Origin: Mactromeris polynyma
Lineage: Eukaryota; Mollusca; Bivalvia; Venerida; Mactridae
Assembly: GCA_032209605.1 (NCBI GenBank)
Contig: JASFXZ010000033.1
Span: 836,001-900,000 of the forward strand
DNA: 64,000 bases
Direction: 5' to 3'
Shown here: positions 23,501-32,115 of the stretch, piece after piece
How positions within the stretch are numbered: position 1 is the stretch's first letter
Layout: each line of letters opens with the position of its first letter
Translations under genes and position numbers: made by a program
The notes under the pieces: generated by a model
Database searches by the model: none
Told to the model about the DNA's origin: nothing
What the model saw: the letters and a program-made list of their open reading frames with translations, nothing else

Positions 23501-25465
23501 CCAGGAATACTTGTCAGGTCAACCGTCACCAGTACATCACTGTTTGGTAACCCAGGAATACTTGTCAGGTCAACCGTCCCCAGTACATACTGTTTGGTAA
23601 CCCAGGAATACTTGTCAGGTCAACCGTCCCCAGTACATACTGTTTGGTAACCCAGGAATACTTGTCAGGTCAACCGTCCCCAGTACATACTGTTTGGTAA
23701 CCCAGGAATACTTGTCAGGTCAACTGTCCCCAGTACATACTGTTTGGTAACCCAGGAATACTTGTCAGGTCAACCGTCACCAGTACATCACTGAAATACT
23801 GTTATATTACATGTAACATCAAGTTAACAGCAAACAATTAATGTGAATTCCATTGATGAAATAATTTGATGGTTCATTGTGATAATCATTAGCTTGCCAT
23901 TTCCCATAGAGTTATACATGTTTCCCAGTACCCATGAAATTCTACAGTAGAGTCTAATATCAGGAACAACAAATTGGAACTTTTCCCTATATAACCTTAA
24001 TTCCTTGCCTAATTCTTAATTCCTCTTGCATGGTCCTAAAGCTGGGTCTGAGGTTATGTTTTGAAACCAGTCTCAGAATGCTGCCTTGCCATTGATCAAT
24101 TTAAATTCTGTGCTTGGATCCAACCAATCAGTGGCTTGGGTTTTGTGACTGGTTTCCAAACTTTGACATTATAACCTAAAACCCAGACCATTCACATGTC
24201 TACAAATATGCTCTAGTTTATCCTAATCCATTTTCACTCCCGAGTTATATTCATGAAGCAATTACACAAACCAAATTGGTATTTCTTTTGAAATACAAAT
24301 ATTTCCATTATGTATTTAATTATTCATTTACACGGTTATAGGAATTTTATTGTAATATTAATAATTTAAAGGTTAACTCTTTGATTTTCAATGTAGTATA
24401 AAAGATAAAGTAGCAATGTTATATTTACTGAGTAAAGAATTGTTATTGATAAAAACATTCCTGTCACAGGTACACTTGTATGTAATGTTATTCAATGTTA
24501 TTATTTCAAGCAACTAACGCACAGAGCTTATTTATCATTGTACTCAAGTGCTTCTCAGAAACAGTCTATTTATAGCTCAGTTCATACTCTCTTTTATAAC
24601 TCTGGTACAGGGGGTTGGGGTGGGGGGGGGGGGGGGAGACAGACTTGACGTTGTTCTTTCAGTCAGTCTCTCTGTTATCATTTCTTTATGTATCGAATGT
24701 ATTAGTAAAATATGGTTTTATAATATTAATAATTTAATATTTATTATTTGAATAATTGCCCTGTAAGTACTTTCTCAAAGAAATCAGAGTATGCAGAAAT
24801 AACCAAACAAAGCTACAAAGCAATAAAACTATTTTATATGATCTTCTGTAAGAATTTTGTGATGCCGTGTTCATTTGTTAGAATGAATGCTAGAATGAAT
24901 GCGATAGTAACTGAGATATACCATTAGTAGTTACCTCCCTTTGTCCGCAAGCCATTATCCTTAAATTGTAAGTGAGTTAAACCAAAGGAGACTGTCACGA
25001 GTTCTCTCACTTTATCACTTCTGGAGTTCTCTCCCTTCTACCCTTCTAAAGTTTATGTGTAAGTAGTATTATCAAAGAGCTAAATACCAGTATTGAGGTC
25101 TTCGGTATTATATACAAAATGGAGAGAACTGTAGAAGGGATAAAGGGAGATAACTTGTGACAGTCTCCTGTGAGTTAAACATTCTAAGAGTTTATCACCA
25201 AGGTGATTATTTCTTAGTCAGCTCTCTCCATAAGTCTATTCAACTCTTAAAAATATGATTAATTTTAAACTTTCTAAGCAATATTGATTTGATATTTAAA
25301 TTTCTTAGTAAAATTTGAAAACCGCTCATTATAACTGATTTATTCTATTTTAGCTGTACGTACTGGTGGTTACATATTCTCTCACTCGGAGCGATCATAT
25401 ACTTCAACTTTATTCAGAAAATGATTCGACCAGCCAAGAAAGAGAAGACAGAAAAGACAAATTAA
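5552..25465 (+). CDS. MBOAT1/2-type lysophospholipid acyltransferase
   Basis: This is a membrane-bound O-acyltransferase of the ER that re-acylates lysophospholipids (Lands cycle). It most resembles vertebrate MBOAT1/MBOAT2 (LPLAT). Exons: 5552-5641, 7129-7274, 7545-7715, 7961-8071, 8527-8665, 9782-9799, 10184-10274, 10742-10843, 12602-12705, 13805-14005, then either 18344-18495 or 21868-22019, then 25354-25465. All have AG/GT borders and phases that join. The product is 478 residues with either alternative exon; the vertebrate proteins are about 495-520. Diagnostic stretches include VNFLVCQLVAAALGYPFRKF (residues 31-50), QKITSLAYALHDGTYR, GFSGYDEDGNGKWE and YYFAWKL. The family catalytic pair is Asn337 (ESWNV) and His369 (SAFWHGFYPGYY), both in the 13805-14005 exon. 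Multiple hydrophobic segments fit a polytopic protein. The C-terminus is lysine-rich (KKEKTEKTN) but is not a canonical KKXX signal. Substrate choice (PE, PS or PC) cannot be read from sequence. Confidence 0.95.
5850..6455. mobile_element. MITE-like inverted-repeat element in MBOAT intron 1
   Basis: Outer arms at about 5868-5918 and 6399-6444 are reverse complements (AACTTGACTAATGTCTATAT against its complement). They are flanked on both sides by similar CCCTCC-containing sequence. A second, inner inverted pair (ATTCAAATTGCAAAACAGAT at about 6265 and its complement at about 6377) lies inside the right half, which suggests nesting. The 105-codon open frame at 5890-6207 overlaps this element and is not a gene. 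Confidence 0.6.
9381..9651 (-). mobile_element. tRNA-derived SINE with 11-bp target-site duplication
   Basis: Read on the minus strand, the element starts with a tRNA-like head: an A-box-like GTGGTCCAGTGGTTAGTGCG and a B-box GGGTTCGATTCCCGG, spaced as in a tRNA. A body follows that includes GTTAACGCCG-type core sequence common in molluscan SINEs (family knowledge, from memory). Direct repeats TAGAATAATAT flank it at 9370-9380 and 9652-9662, giving clean insertion borders. It lies in the MBOAT intron just before the 18-bp microexon. The head is part of a SINE rather than a stand-alone tRNA gene, because the sequence continues into the body without a tRNA terminator. Confidence 0.85.
9782..9799 (+). 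CDS. 18-bp microexon of the MBOAT gene (EPPSPV)
   Basis: TTTCAG precedes and GTAAGT follows six codons, GAA CCA CCA TCT CCT GTG. The phase is 0 on both sides, so it can be included or skipped without changing frame. It matches the short variable EPSP-type loop seen in vertebrate MBOAT1/2 at the same place, between the IDGTCYN segment and the next hydrophobic helix. This small exon would be missed by ORF-based gene finding. Confidence 0.8.
10430..10565 (-). mobile_element. tRNA-derived SINE, second family, degenerate
   Basis: On the minus strand it contains a B-box-like GTGGGTTTCAATCCTATG. It shares order and sequence with 14110-14260 (plus strand), including ATGACTGC..CC and CCAGTACT blocks, so the two are copies of one SINE inserted in opposite orientations in the MBOAT introns. 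Confidence 0.5.
10911..11003. mobile_element. MITE, GAGACCAGTCTC family, copy 1
   Basis: Short palindromic element: AATGCAGCCTTGTCATTGGT at one end and CCAATCGGAGG...GAGACTGGTATCC at the other. It lies directly after the exon ending at 10843 and is a diverged member of the family best seen at 15410-15535. Confidence 0.5.
11215..11399. mobile_element. pogo/Tigger-like MITE, copy 1
   Basis: Ends read CAGACCTTG...AAGTCTGACTGTATA, and the interior carries TCTGAATACTCGG and TATTATTCGAAAT blocks. Family ends of the form TA-CAGTCGGACC with a TA target are typical of pogo-like elements (family inference). Confidence 0.5.
12035..12120. repeat. 26-bp tandem repeat, 3.3 copies
   Basis: The unit TTGCTGAACTACGCCTAATG plus TGTCAG occurs three times exactly in register (12035, 12061, 12087) with one or two substitutions, then a partial copy. 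It is intronic in the MBOAT gene. Confidence 0.9.
12335..12600. repeat. TTGAT/ATTGATTGA simple-sequence tract
   Basis: About 265 bp of degenerate TTGAT-type pentamer and tetramer repeats run right up to the acceptor of the MBOAT exon at 12602. The polypyrimidine tract and branch region of that exon therefore come from repeat sequence. Confidence 0.85.
13201..13360. repeat. 40-bp tandem repeat, 4 copies
   Basis: Units begin GACAGTTAGGCTTGGTGTAT at 13201, 13241, 13281 and 13321. Copies 1-2 and copies 3-4 share private differences (TTAGG against TGAGG, AATGAG against AATAAG), so the array grew by duplicating a changed unit. Confidence 0.95.
13590..13755 (-). repeat. Dispersed repeat family G, copy 1 (minus)
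   Basis: Its reverse complement begins near GTTACAGGGAATGCAACATA and includes CAATGCCTCCCCACATTAGG. The same blocks occur at 43600, 46786 (minus), 48535 and 56155. It is non-coding and has no assigned class. Confidence 0.6.
14110..14260 (+). mobile_element. tRNA-derived SINE, second family
   Basis: The plus strand carries GTGGTCCGTGGTCTGACTCC followed by a degenerate B-box, then the CCAGTACTGGTAAGTCACCC block shared in inverted orientation with 10430-10565. Intronic. Confidence 0.5.
14688..14850. mobile_element. pogo/Tigger-like MITE, copy 2
   Basis: The left end TACAGTCGGACCTTGTTCAT and right end GAGGCCTGACTGTA are inverted repeats bounded by TA. The interior has TTCGAATAGCTCATTTCAA and GAGTATTCGGATAG. 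This is the best-preserved copy in the window. Confidence 0.65.
15410..15535. mobile_element. MITE, GAGACCAGTCTC family, copy 2 (best preserved)
   Basis: The left arm GATTGGAGACCAGTCTCAAA and right arm TGAGACTGGTCTCC are inverted repeats. An inner pair (CTGATTGGTTG and CAACCAATGACAAGGCTGCA) surrounds a short AT-rich centre. Total length is near 115 bp. Seven recognisable copies and further degenerate ones lie between 9.8 and 31.1 kb. Confidence 0.7.
16398..17946. repeat. 31-bp dimeric minisatellite, about 1.55 kb
   Basis: About 50 copies of a 31-bp unit, itself two related halves: CAGACAAATCCCTTC (15) and CAGACAAAACTCCTCA (16). The 3' third shows halves deleted, duplicated or mixed (runs of CAGACAAAACCCCTTC), so unequal exchange occurs at the half-unit level. 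All open frames through it are repeat translation, not genes. It lies in the intron just before the first alternative MBOAT exon. Confidence 0.97.
18344..18495 (+). CDS. MBOAT alternative exon 11a (mutually exclusive candidate)
   Basis: Acceptor TATTGTAG and donor GTAAGT bound 152 bp that start in phase 0 and end with two bases of a split Thr codon. The translation begins VRRNIRPYFLQSSRHMYFYD and continues ITFWFTRFANCYFVSPFTV. It aligns without gaps to exon 11b over 51 codons with about 25 identities, densest in the first 31. The second half (LEFMHAIRLYT) departs from the vertebrate MBOAT1/2 sequence. It encodes the segment right after the catalytic His helix, so it probably forms part of the following transmembrane region. 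Confidence 0.88.
19498..19990. repeat. 55-bp minisatellite, about 8 copies
   Basis: The unit carries GTGACATTTTGACTTTATAT, CATCAATGTGACACCTTG and a CATGTTGTATCG block. Some units lack GT after GAGCC (53 bp). The last one or two copies decay before 19990. It lies between the two alternative MBOAT exons. Both-strand open frames are repeat translation. Confidence 0.95.
20129..20650. repeat. 64-bp minisatellite, about 8 copies
   Basis: The unit contains GTACATTTCAATCTGTGATG, CCATATAACTTAACAGCAAT and AAGCACTACGCTGGTTGTTA. Starts are spaced exactly 64 bp (20131, 20195, 20259). CCATA and CCGTA variants alternate in the early copies. Diverged relatives continue to about 20830. This is the second array between the two alternative exons. 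Confidence 0.95.
21306..21400. mobile_element. MITE, GAGACCAGTCTC family, copy 3
   Basis: CTAGACCAGTTTCAGAATGC and TTGGGACTGGTCTTAA are the inverted ends, with GATTGGTCAG and GACCAATCAG inside. It lies between the alternative exons. Confidence 0.6.
21478..21582. mobile_element. MITE, GAGACCAGTCTC family, copy 4
   Basis: Ends GTTTGGAGACTAGTCATG and TGAGACTGGTCTCCAAAC, with CTGATTGGTTGG and GACCAATGGTAAGGCTGC inside. It is about 290 bp upstream of alternative exon 11b and close to copy 3. Confidence 0.65.
21868..22019 (+). CDS. MBOAT alternative exon 11b (mutually exclusive candidate)
   Basis: Acceptor TTTATAG and donor GTAAGT bound 152 bp, the same length and phase as exon 11a. The translation begins VRRNVRPFFIQSSQLKFIYD and continues CITFVFTRYANSLMVVSFV. 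It keeps the QLK..YD.IT and VV.FVLL..K..LT pattern of vertebrate MBOAT1/2, so it is probably the ancestral form. Splicing both 11a and 11b would add 304 bp and shift the last exon out of frame. Skipping both would also shift it, so only one can be used per message. Confidence 0.9.
22499..22575 (+). mobile_element. tRNA-derived SINE head
   Basis: TTATCTCAGTTGATTAAGTA resembles an A box, and TTGTTGGTTCAAGCTCC resembles a B box (GGTTCAANNCC type) about 35 bp later. It abuts the MITE at 22583. No clear tail or target-site duplication was seen. Confidence 0.5.
22583..22893. mobile_element. MITE with ~40-bp terminal inverted repeats
   Basis: The left arm (GATAGTTCCCACATCTACAA, then TATTTACCTCCCTTGTTCT) and right arm (AGAACAAGGGAGGTAACAAT, then TGTAAATGTGGGAACTATC) are reverse complements with few mismatches. 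The interior is about 230 bp and non-coding. It is in the MBOAT intron after exon 11b. Confidence 0.75.
22982..23792. repeat. 50/51-bp minisatellite, about 16 copies
   Basis: The unit contains CTGTTTGGTAACCCAGGAAT, ACTTGTCAGGTCAACCGTCC and CCAGTACATCA. A one-base-shorter variant (ACATACTG instead of ACATCACTG) dominates the 3' part. Because 51 is divisible by 3, long spurious frames of up to 162 codons run through it. Confidence 0.97.
24055..24165. mobile_element. MITE, GAGACCAGTCTC family, copy 5
   Basis: Ends TTGAAACCAGTCTCAGAATG and TTTTGTGACTGGTTTCCAA, with GCCATTGATCAATTT and CCAACCAATCAGTGG inside. Confidence 0.6.
24972..25180. mobile_element. MITE with 10-11 bp target-site duplication (Mutator-like)
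   Basis: Inverted arms AGGAGACTGTCACGAGTTCT (from 24987) and the complement of GTGACAGTCTCCT (to 25169) enclose a short interior. Direct repeats GTGAGTTAAAC flank the element at 24972-24982 and 25170-25180. A 9-11 bp duplication suits a Mutator-type element; the class is inference. It is about 170 bp upstream of the last MBOAT exon. Confidence 0.7.
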
Positions 25466-26401
25466 GACATTTTGTTAATATCTTGGTTATCTAGCAACCA
25501 ATTATATTTAAAATTATGTGCTTAAGTTTTGATATTTGTGAATCTTTTTCTATTCTTTGTGTGACTATAATATATTATAAATGTTTATAACTCAGATTTT
25601 TAACACTGAATAATTTATTCTCAAATCTGTCAAAGTTTTTATGATTTTGCATGTTGAAAGGTTTTTTTTATTAATTTGATTGAGAATGTTCTATAAAGTG
25701 GAAGTTATCATAGAAGAAGAAGAACTTTATTTATTCAACAAGAAACATATCATATAAATGTGTGAAGAGGTCATAAATGACCCATGATCAACAATGCATG
25801 CATATTTATGTTGCATAGCAACATTTTTAAATTGATACCTGAAGCAAAAAAAAGAAAAGTGGTGTTAAATCCCACAGAACAAAAACAGATAATTTACTGT
25901 TGCTTGTTTCAGACTAACAGATAATTTACTGTTGCTTGTTTCAGACTAATTTTGGTGTTTAATTGTAATGTGTTAAAATTTAAAATAATCAGTAGCCATC
26001 CAATATCTCAATATATATTTGTTTTCAGTCTTGTCTTCTAGCCCTGTGTTATTTTGTCATTACCAGTCACTGTATGGGGTAACAAATTAGTTTTAGAATA
26101 ATTCCATCTGCTTGTTTTGTCACCATGGTATCACCTGTTTGTGTAATCAGATAATCTATCTGCTGTTTGTTTAGTGGAAATCGAGAAATATGTTAGGTTA
26201 AAGGCGAACTCTTAAAATTAGACTTGAAGTGTTCACAGCTTTGTCAGACTCTATTTCTGATGTGTTGAGTATTGGATAGGTCCCCAGCTCTTTGTCATGT
26301 TAGTTTCTAGTGATTGTTTCCATGGAAACAACATGGGAGAGATTTATCAGGGTTTTTTTAATTATAGAAATGTTTGAATTATGAATTACAATACGTGAAA
26401 G

Positions 26402-26407
26402 AATAAA
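26402..26407 (+). terminator. Putative polyadenylation signal of the MBOAT gene
   Basis: AATAAA lies about 940 bp after the stop codon and is followed within 30 bp by TGTGTGTATGTTTC, a GT-rich downstream element. The 3' UTR would be 25466 to about 26425. It is the first strong hexamer with a GT-rich partner that I see, but an earlier variant hexamer is possible. Confidence 0.5.
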
Positions 26408-26485
26408 GATAGAAAATTTCTACAAATGTGTGTATGTTTCAAATGTTTGTGATATGTATTTGTAGATAAGGGCCCAGAGTTACTT

Positions 26486-26605
26486 AACTCAGTGTGGAGA
26501 CCAGTCTCAGAATGCTGCCTTTTCATTGGTCTATTTTGAGACATCGGTTAGCAACAACCTATCAGAGAGTTTTGAGACTGGTCTACAATCTCAGATTTAT
26601 AACCT
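26486..26605. mobile_element. MITE, GAGACCAGTCTC family, copy 6
   Basis: Ends CAGTGTGGAGACCAGTCTCA and TTGAGACTGGTCTACAATC, with TTTCATTGGTC and AACCTATCAGAG inside. It is just downstream of the MBOAT 3' UTR. Confidence 0.65.
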
Positions 26606-27209
26606 TAGGCCATAGTCAGGAGTTTAGGAAAACAAATATTGTTATTACATATAACTGTAAAATTATTACTAGAACCTCAGCACGAAGGTTCTTGCATACC
26701 AGACGGGAATTTCCCGCTTCCTGAAGCCAATGAAACATTCTTATAGTCCGTATAAATCACACATATATTTTAACTACTTGTAGTTCAATATAAGATAATA
26801 TCTCAACAATTCTTTCTACAACATAGGTACATCTAATAGGTGTTCACTTGTGTAAATAATTCTACAAAATATTCATATCACATTCCTCATGTGCTTGCTT
26901 TTGTTAAGCTTGTTAACTTTATATTTACATATATGTAGTGGGGTTGTACTGACTTGAGTCAATTATACAAATAATTGTAAGTTTGTTTGTCAAGAGAAAG
27001 AAGTACAGTTGTTTTTGTTTATTATTTAGCTTTTTGTTAAAGTTAAATTTTGTTCAGATTATATTGGGTAGTAATCTTCCCGTGATTTCTCTAAATTTCT
27101 CTGATATCTGGAATGGAATATTGTAATTTTTATACGCTTCAAACTAAAGCTCTTATATTTTCAGAGTGTGGCTTAAGTACTTGTCCATATGTAAGTTTCT
27201 CCATGTATT

Positions 27210-27611
27210 TTTGTGCAAAAACCTGGCAGATTGGCCAACTTATTGTATTTTGTGCAAAAACCTGGCAGATTGGCCAACTTATTGTATTTTGTGCAAAAAC
27301 CTGACAGATTGGGCCAACTTATTGTATTTTTGTGCAAAAACCTGACAGATTGGCCAACTTATTGTATTTTTGTGCAAAAACCTGGCAGATTGGCCAACTT
27401 ATTGTATTTTTGTGCAAAAAACTGGCAGATTGGCCAACTTATTGTATTTTTGTGCAAAAACCTGGCAGATTGGCCAACTTATTGTATTTTTGTGCAAAAA
27501 ACTGGCAGATTGGCCAACTTATTGTATTTTTGTGCAAAAACCTGGCAGATTGGCCAACTTATTGTATTTTTGTGCAAAAAACTGGCAGATTGGCTAACTT
27601 ATTGTATTTTT
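27210..27611. repeat. 40-bp minisatellite, about 10 copies
   Basis: The unit TGTGCAAAAACCTGGCAGAT plus TGGCCAACTTATTGTATTTT repeats at 40-bp spacing (27361, 27401, 27441, 27481). AACCTGG and AAACTGG variants alternate, which points to an 80-bp higher-order unit. Frames through it are not genes. Confidence 0.97.
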
Positions 27612-28904
27612 GGTTGTTTTTGTAAAATAATGTGTGTGTTTTATACTAGAATATATAGATGATGAAACTTATTTCAGCGAGTGAGCAGCGGCCAGAATAT
27701 TTTCGCCAGAATATTTTCACGAGTGGCGCAGTCATCAGTGAAAATTTAGTCAGATGCTCACGAGGTGAAATTTACTCAATCATTCACTGAAACATACAAA
27801 TATTCAATTTATTTCATGCTTCAATTTGGTCTTCCATCAAATTTCCCCCATTGAATGTCTCAATGTTTTGTACGACATCACTGTGAATTATCTGAAAATA
27901 ATTCACCATTTGTCCATGTTTATTACCGGAAAGCATGAAATAAACCTTGAATACTTTATATGTTATAATGTTATCATTTTAGACTAAAGTTCTTTTATAT
28001 TTTGAGTACAATGTTTCATGAAATATGTCTCAGTAGCATTTAGCTTTTCAAAGAACATAAATGTATTATATTATATACATATTTTGTTACTTACATCCAG
28101 ACACTGAATATGTTTTACTGATAAATATGCTAAAATACTCATCTTACTCATCTCATTTTCTTTCAAAATGTCTGAACTTCTATGTTACATCAACATTGCA
28201 GAATAATTCTCAGAGCCAGAAAGTATTCACATCATTTTATTTCATTTAATCGCTTTATTGAAAATTGCTATGCTTAGATATATTTTGTTGAAATGGGCCT
28301 CTAAAGCAAATATAACAAAACAGTATAATGCACTTACCAGTGTTTTGCCCCAGAGGAAGCGGGGGGGGGGGGGGGGAGCGACGGGGACATATAGGATTTT
28401 ACACAGAATGCAATACGCGTAATCCGGAATTCGATAAAAATGGGTTTTTACCAGGTACAAACAAAATTTAATGTTAGACTGTTAAAGTTCAGTCAGATGT
28501 TCCTGTCTTTGTTTCCATTGTGATTGGAGCAGGTTGTTTTTACCGCATGATTAGAGGGAAAACCCCATATTTAAACCAATCCGGAGTATATCTATTTTCG
28601 ACAGGTGGGAATTTGACTTGCCGATTGATCCTGGAAATGTGGAATTAGACTCCAAAAAAAGATAAATTGTCTAGGGGCAAAATATTGATAAGTGTGTAAC
28701 TCTCATATCGAAAATTTAATGCAAAATGTAGTCACTCGCTTTGGATAGAGAAGCAGTTATAGTAACCATATACAAGTGTAGTCATCCTAGCATGGTCGAC
28801 ATTGTTCTCCATTCGTGATCACGTTCTATCAAGTTTATTTATGAATTTGCTTCAATTTCCCCATCATCTACACTAATGGAACAAAACACAAACTCTCATC
28901 GATA
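27612..28904. other. Intergenic, no gene seen
   Basis: AT-rich spacer with a 16-base poly-G run at 28361. No open frame has protein-like composition or splice support. Confidence 0.6.
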
Positions 28905-30987
28905 AATGATAATGTGTTGTCTGATAGAAGCTGCAGTTTTTTAAAAAGTTTTGTTTATCCAGATATTCCTTTGTATTTTTACATTTGGAGTTCAGGGATA
29001 AAAGTCCACCTGACATATCATATATACTGGTATGTTTACTCAACAATTATTAGTGAATTGCCGCTTTGGTGTATTTGCTTTAGCCTTGGCATAATTATTC
29101 AAATGGCCTATTGTATTTAGTTATTACAATAGTTATTACAATCAGTATACGAAGAAACTCAAATGATGTATGAACCTGACTCCCTTCTTCTACAAGAGGA
29201 AAAGTAAATCAATATCAACAAAAATGAATTCAATGGATTGAAACCTGAAAATGTTTATCAGGTAAAATCTGCATTTCTTTTCATACTGATTGTATGTCTT
29301 TTTTCTAGGGCACTTATGTTTGGCTATGTCTGGGATCATTTGTGGGGCCCCATTTCTCTGATTCCACTTATTAGTTTGGGTTGTTCCAAATTTCTTTAAA
29401 CATATTCAGACGCTTGTCACAAAATACTGTTATAGTAGATAGATAGATTTATTTCAGCATATTAAAGATACATATATACATGGTAGATAAGACAAATATG
29501 TTTCATTTATAATAAAAAACGCATGAGTTAATAAAAACCATGCCACACACATCCGTACTAAGGATTACACAAAACAGAGAAAATATCCCTTATTTTCTTT
29601 GTGGTCCTTTTCATGGATGGTGTGACATAGAGAGGCATGAAACTTCTATCGCAGGCAAAACATTGCAATTCTATCACAGACAATAATATTGAAAGACAAT
29701 TATATTTTAAATAACAGTGACTAGCTAATTATAATGCGAAGTAAAAACTAAAAGAGCAGAATTTCAGAATACTGCTGTTGATTTAAGAAATTACTTGGAA
29801 CTAGAACATAAAATGCTTAAAACACAGATACACACCTGTATTGCTATTGCATTATCAATGTTTCTTGTCATAACTGATTAAAATAAACGTTAGAATATTA
29901 ACATCAAAATTTGACTTAAAATTGCCCTTTTCATCTTTGAAGAACACAATGTTCACCCATTGTTATAGATATCGGTCCTGACGACTGCCTTGTTGTTAGT
30001 ATAGAACATGTGTGTACATGACAGTATGACAGCTTCTCGGAACATTTGAGCATAATCGAAACTAGTAGAAAATATGTTTAAAAAACCCACCGCATCATTG
30101 GCATAGTTTCACATTTATAGCATCTAATACATTTGCATGTTGCAATATACGTTCAGTTAAATGAACGATCCTTTGCCTCGGCGCATACGAAATATTCTAA
30201 ATCATGTAAGGACTGTGTCAGTGAAACCTTTCCTGCTTCAACTTCGGTATTTCTCATAGTATATGATAGTTTACCTACAATTATGTGTGTCTGTTTGGAT
30301 CAGGTTTCCATTTGAGCATTTCCAATTAAAAGCGTTATAGGGATCAAGATATGGGTATTCAAAGTTTTATTTTTTACTGATTTTCCTCGGTCGAACAATT
30401 ATATAGTCTCAGGAGCCATTGTCAACAAACACAACATAAATAGCCCCTGAAACATGATGGGCGCATGTGGAATATGACGGGCATACGTGGAACATGATAT
30501 TGCTTGATGTTTGCCACTAGAACCCTGATCTCCTGAAGCATCTCTATATCAGCTAAATTACGTTTCAAATATTTTCTTTTGCTCAGCTGAGATCTGATTT
30601 AAAATCAATGTCACGAAAAAATTGAGATTGGGATTTTCTCAGATATTTGCAGTAGATACAATTGAATTTGTCTCAACTTCTGTCTCTGGCTTGAGTTAAA
30701 ATTCAATATTGAACTGATATTTCTATTTTGAGATGCTTTGGGAGATTGTGCCGTAATCATTTTTCAGCAACATGGGTCTTACTTTGTAATGTTTCTACAT
30801 AAGTCAGTTGATAAATACTCCGAATGCTTGCTGTATTCTCAGGTCCCCATCGTTTGTGTCTACTATACTCTTTATTTACATAATACCTTGCATTCCAACA
30901 CAGTTTATGTACATCGATCACAAGTTATTTAAACTGGTATCAGTAATCTTACTTGAAAAAAATAGTACGCATATTTCCATTACTCAC

Positions 30988-31087
30988 CGAATTTGGAAAC
31001 CAGCCTTTAATTGGTCGGTTCTGAGCGCAGTCTAAACATTTACCAATGGGAAGGCTGCACTGTGAGAATGGTCTCCAAATTAAGTCA
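30988..31087. mobile_element. MITE, GAGACCAGTCTC family, copy 7
   Basis: Ends ATTTGGAAACCAGCCTTTAA and GAGAATGGTCTCCAAAT, with AATTGGTCGG and ACCAATGGGAAGGCTGC inside. It lies within the duplicated flank block and seems absent from the paired block, so it inserted after that duplication. Confidence 0.6.
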
Positions 31088-31876
31088 AATAACAGAACAA
31101 CAATTTTTTGAAATTTCTAGAGAGCAGTAAGGCGGGTTGCCAAGCAACAGCACATTCAGCGGCATGACATGTAACAGTTTATCGCACTGACAAATCTAGT
31201 TCATGCCCGTAGTTGCTGGCATTTGTACAATTGTTGACTTCTCTTATGCATGTCATGTTACTTAAATATGCTTTTAGTTTTGATTGAACATTAGGAATTC
31301 TTATGTTTGGATTATGAAACGTTATATTTTCCCCATCTGAGATCTATGTTATTCAATTTGTTTGTGCATTTCATGATTAGTTTAAAATAGCATTCGTGTT
31401 TGGTTTATATAATTAAAATTTGTTTTAAAAAGCTTCGTTGTTATCACTTTTTTGCAGTAACGTCAATAAGTATACACCATCGTTTACCCGTGCATGTTTC
31501 TACCATGTCTTAAATATTGTATGACACAGTTGGTATATAATATTCAAATGAGCGGAAAACCCGAAATGAAATCCCTGCGCTACCTGTTTACATTTGACAA
31601 AAAAGGGCAATGATAAAATTATCCACATCGCCAACTTTTGATATACATGTATTGAATACTACAGCAGAACACATCGAAATACATAAGATACCATGTATGA
31701 TACCATGTATGGTTAACATGCAAGTTATGACAAATCTACTAAGCATGTCCTGTAAAATTATCCCAACCTACTTAGAGCTATCCAATTCAGCGAGTTTACT
31801 CCATCACAAACGATATCGTGATTCCTTAGATGACATCAACACATTATCAGCGTCACAGGAACTTAAAACGATAGTT

Positions 31877-31882
31877 TTTATT
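31877..31882 (-). terminator. Possible polyadenylation signal of B-box/NHL gene A
   Basis: On the minus strand AATAAA lies about 235 bp after the stop of gene A. The placement is reasonable but no strong downstream element was identified. Confidence 0.35.
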
Positions 31883-32115
31883 AATAGTTTGAGGATAACA
31901 GTGACGTAGTCAATAAAACCACAACACTTAGAACTCAGAAATAGCTGTATCACATAACCACTCTTTCTCTGTGCCTATGGTAAGTATCGGGTAGATTCTT
32001 CACCATAACTAAGCCCATGGCGTTATTAATGGTGCAATGATACAGTCATGCTCGACTGTCGGTACTTAAGTAATATTACCAATGTTTTCAAGTAAACAAT
32101 ATACATGTATGCCTT

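Larger units (their letters stand above)
28905..32105. repeat. Duplicated 3'-flank block, copy 1 (paired with 56935-58800)
   Basis: Ordered blocks shared with 56935-58800 include AATGTGTTGTCTGATA (28911/56938), GGCATAATTATTCAAATGGC (29087/57099), GTTCACCCATTGTTATAG (29951/57861), TAGTTGCTGGCATTTGTACA (31210/58079) and ATCCACATCGCCAACTTTTG (31621/58478). Identity is patchy and indels are many, so the duplication is old. It forms the 3' flank of the B-box/NHL unit. The copy also holds a TAGATAGATAGATTTATTTC segment (29437) like a LINE 3' end. No protein gene was recognised in it. Confidence 0.75.

Noticed and set aside
26494..26724. 76-codon plus frame after the MBOAT 3' UTR
   Set aside because: Its first half is the palindromic MITE at 26486-26605, and the rest has no domain.
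27113..27662. Several overlapping frames of 63-149 codons
   Set aside because: All are translations of the 40-bp minisatellite in different phases.
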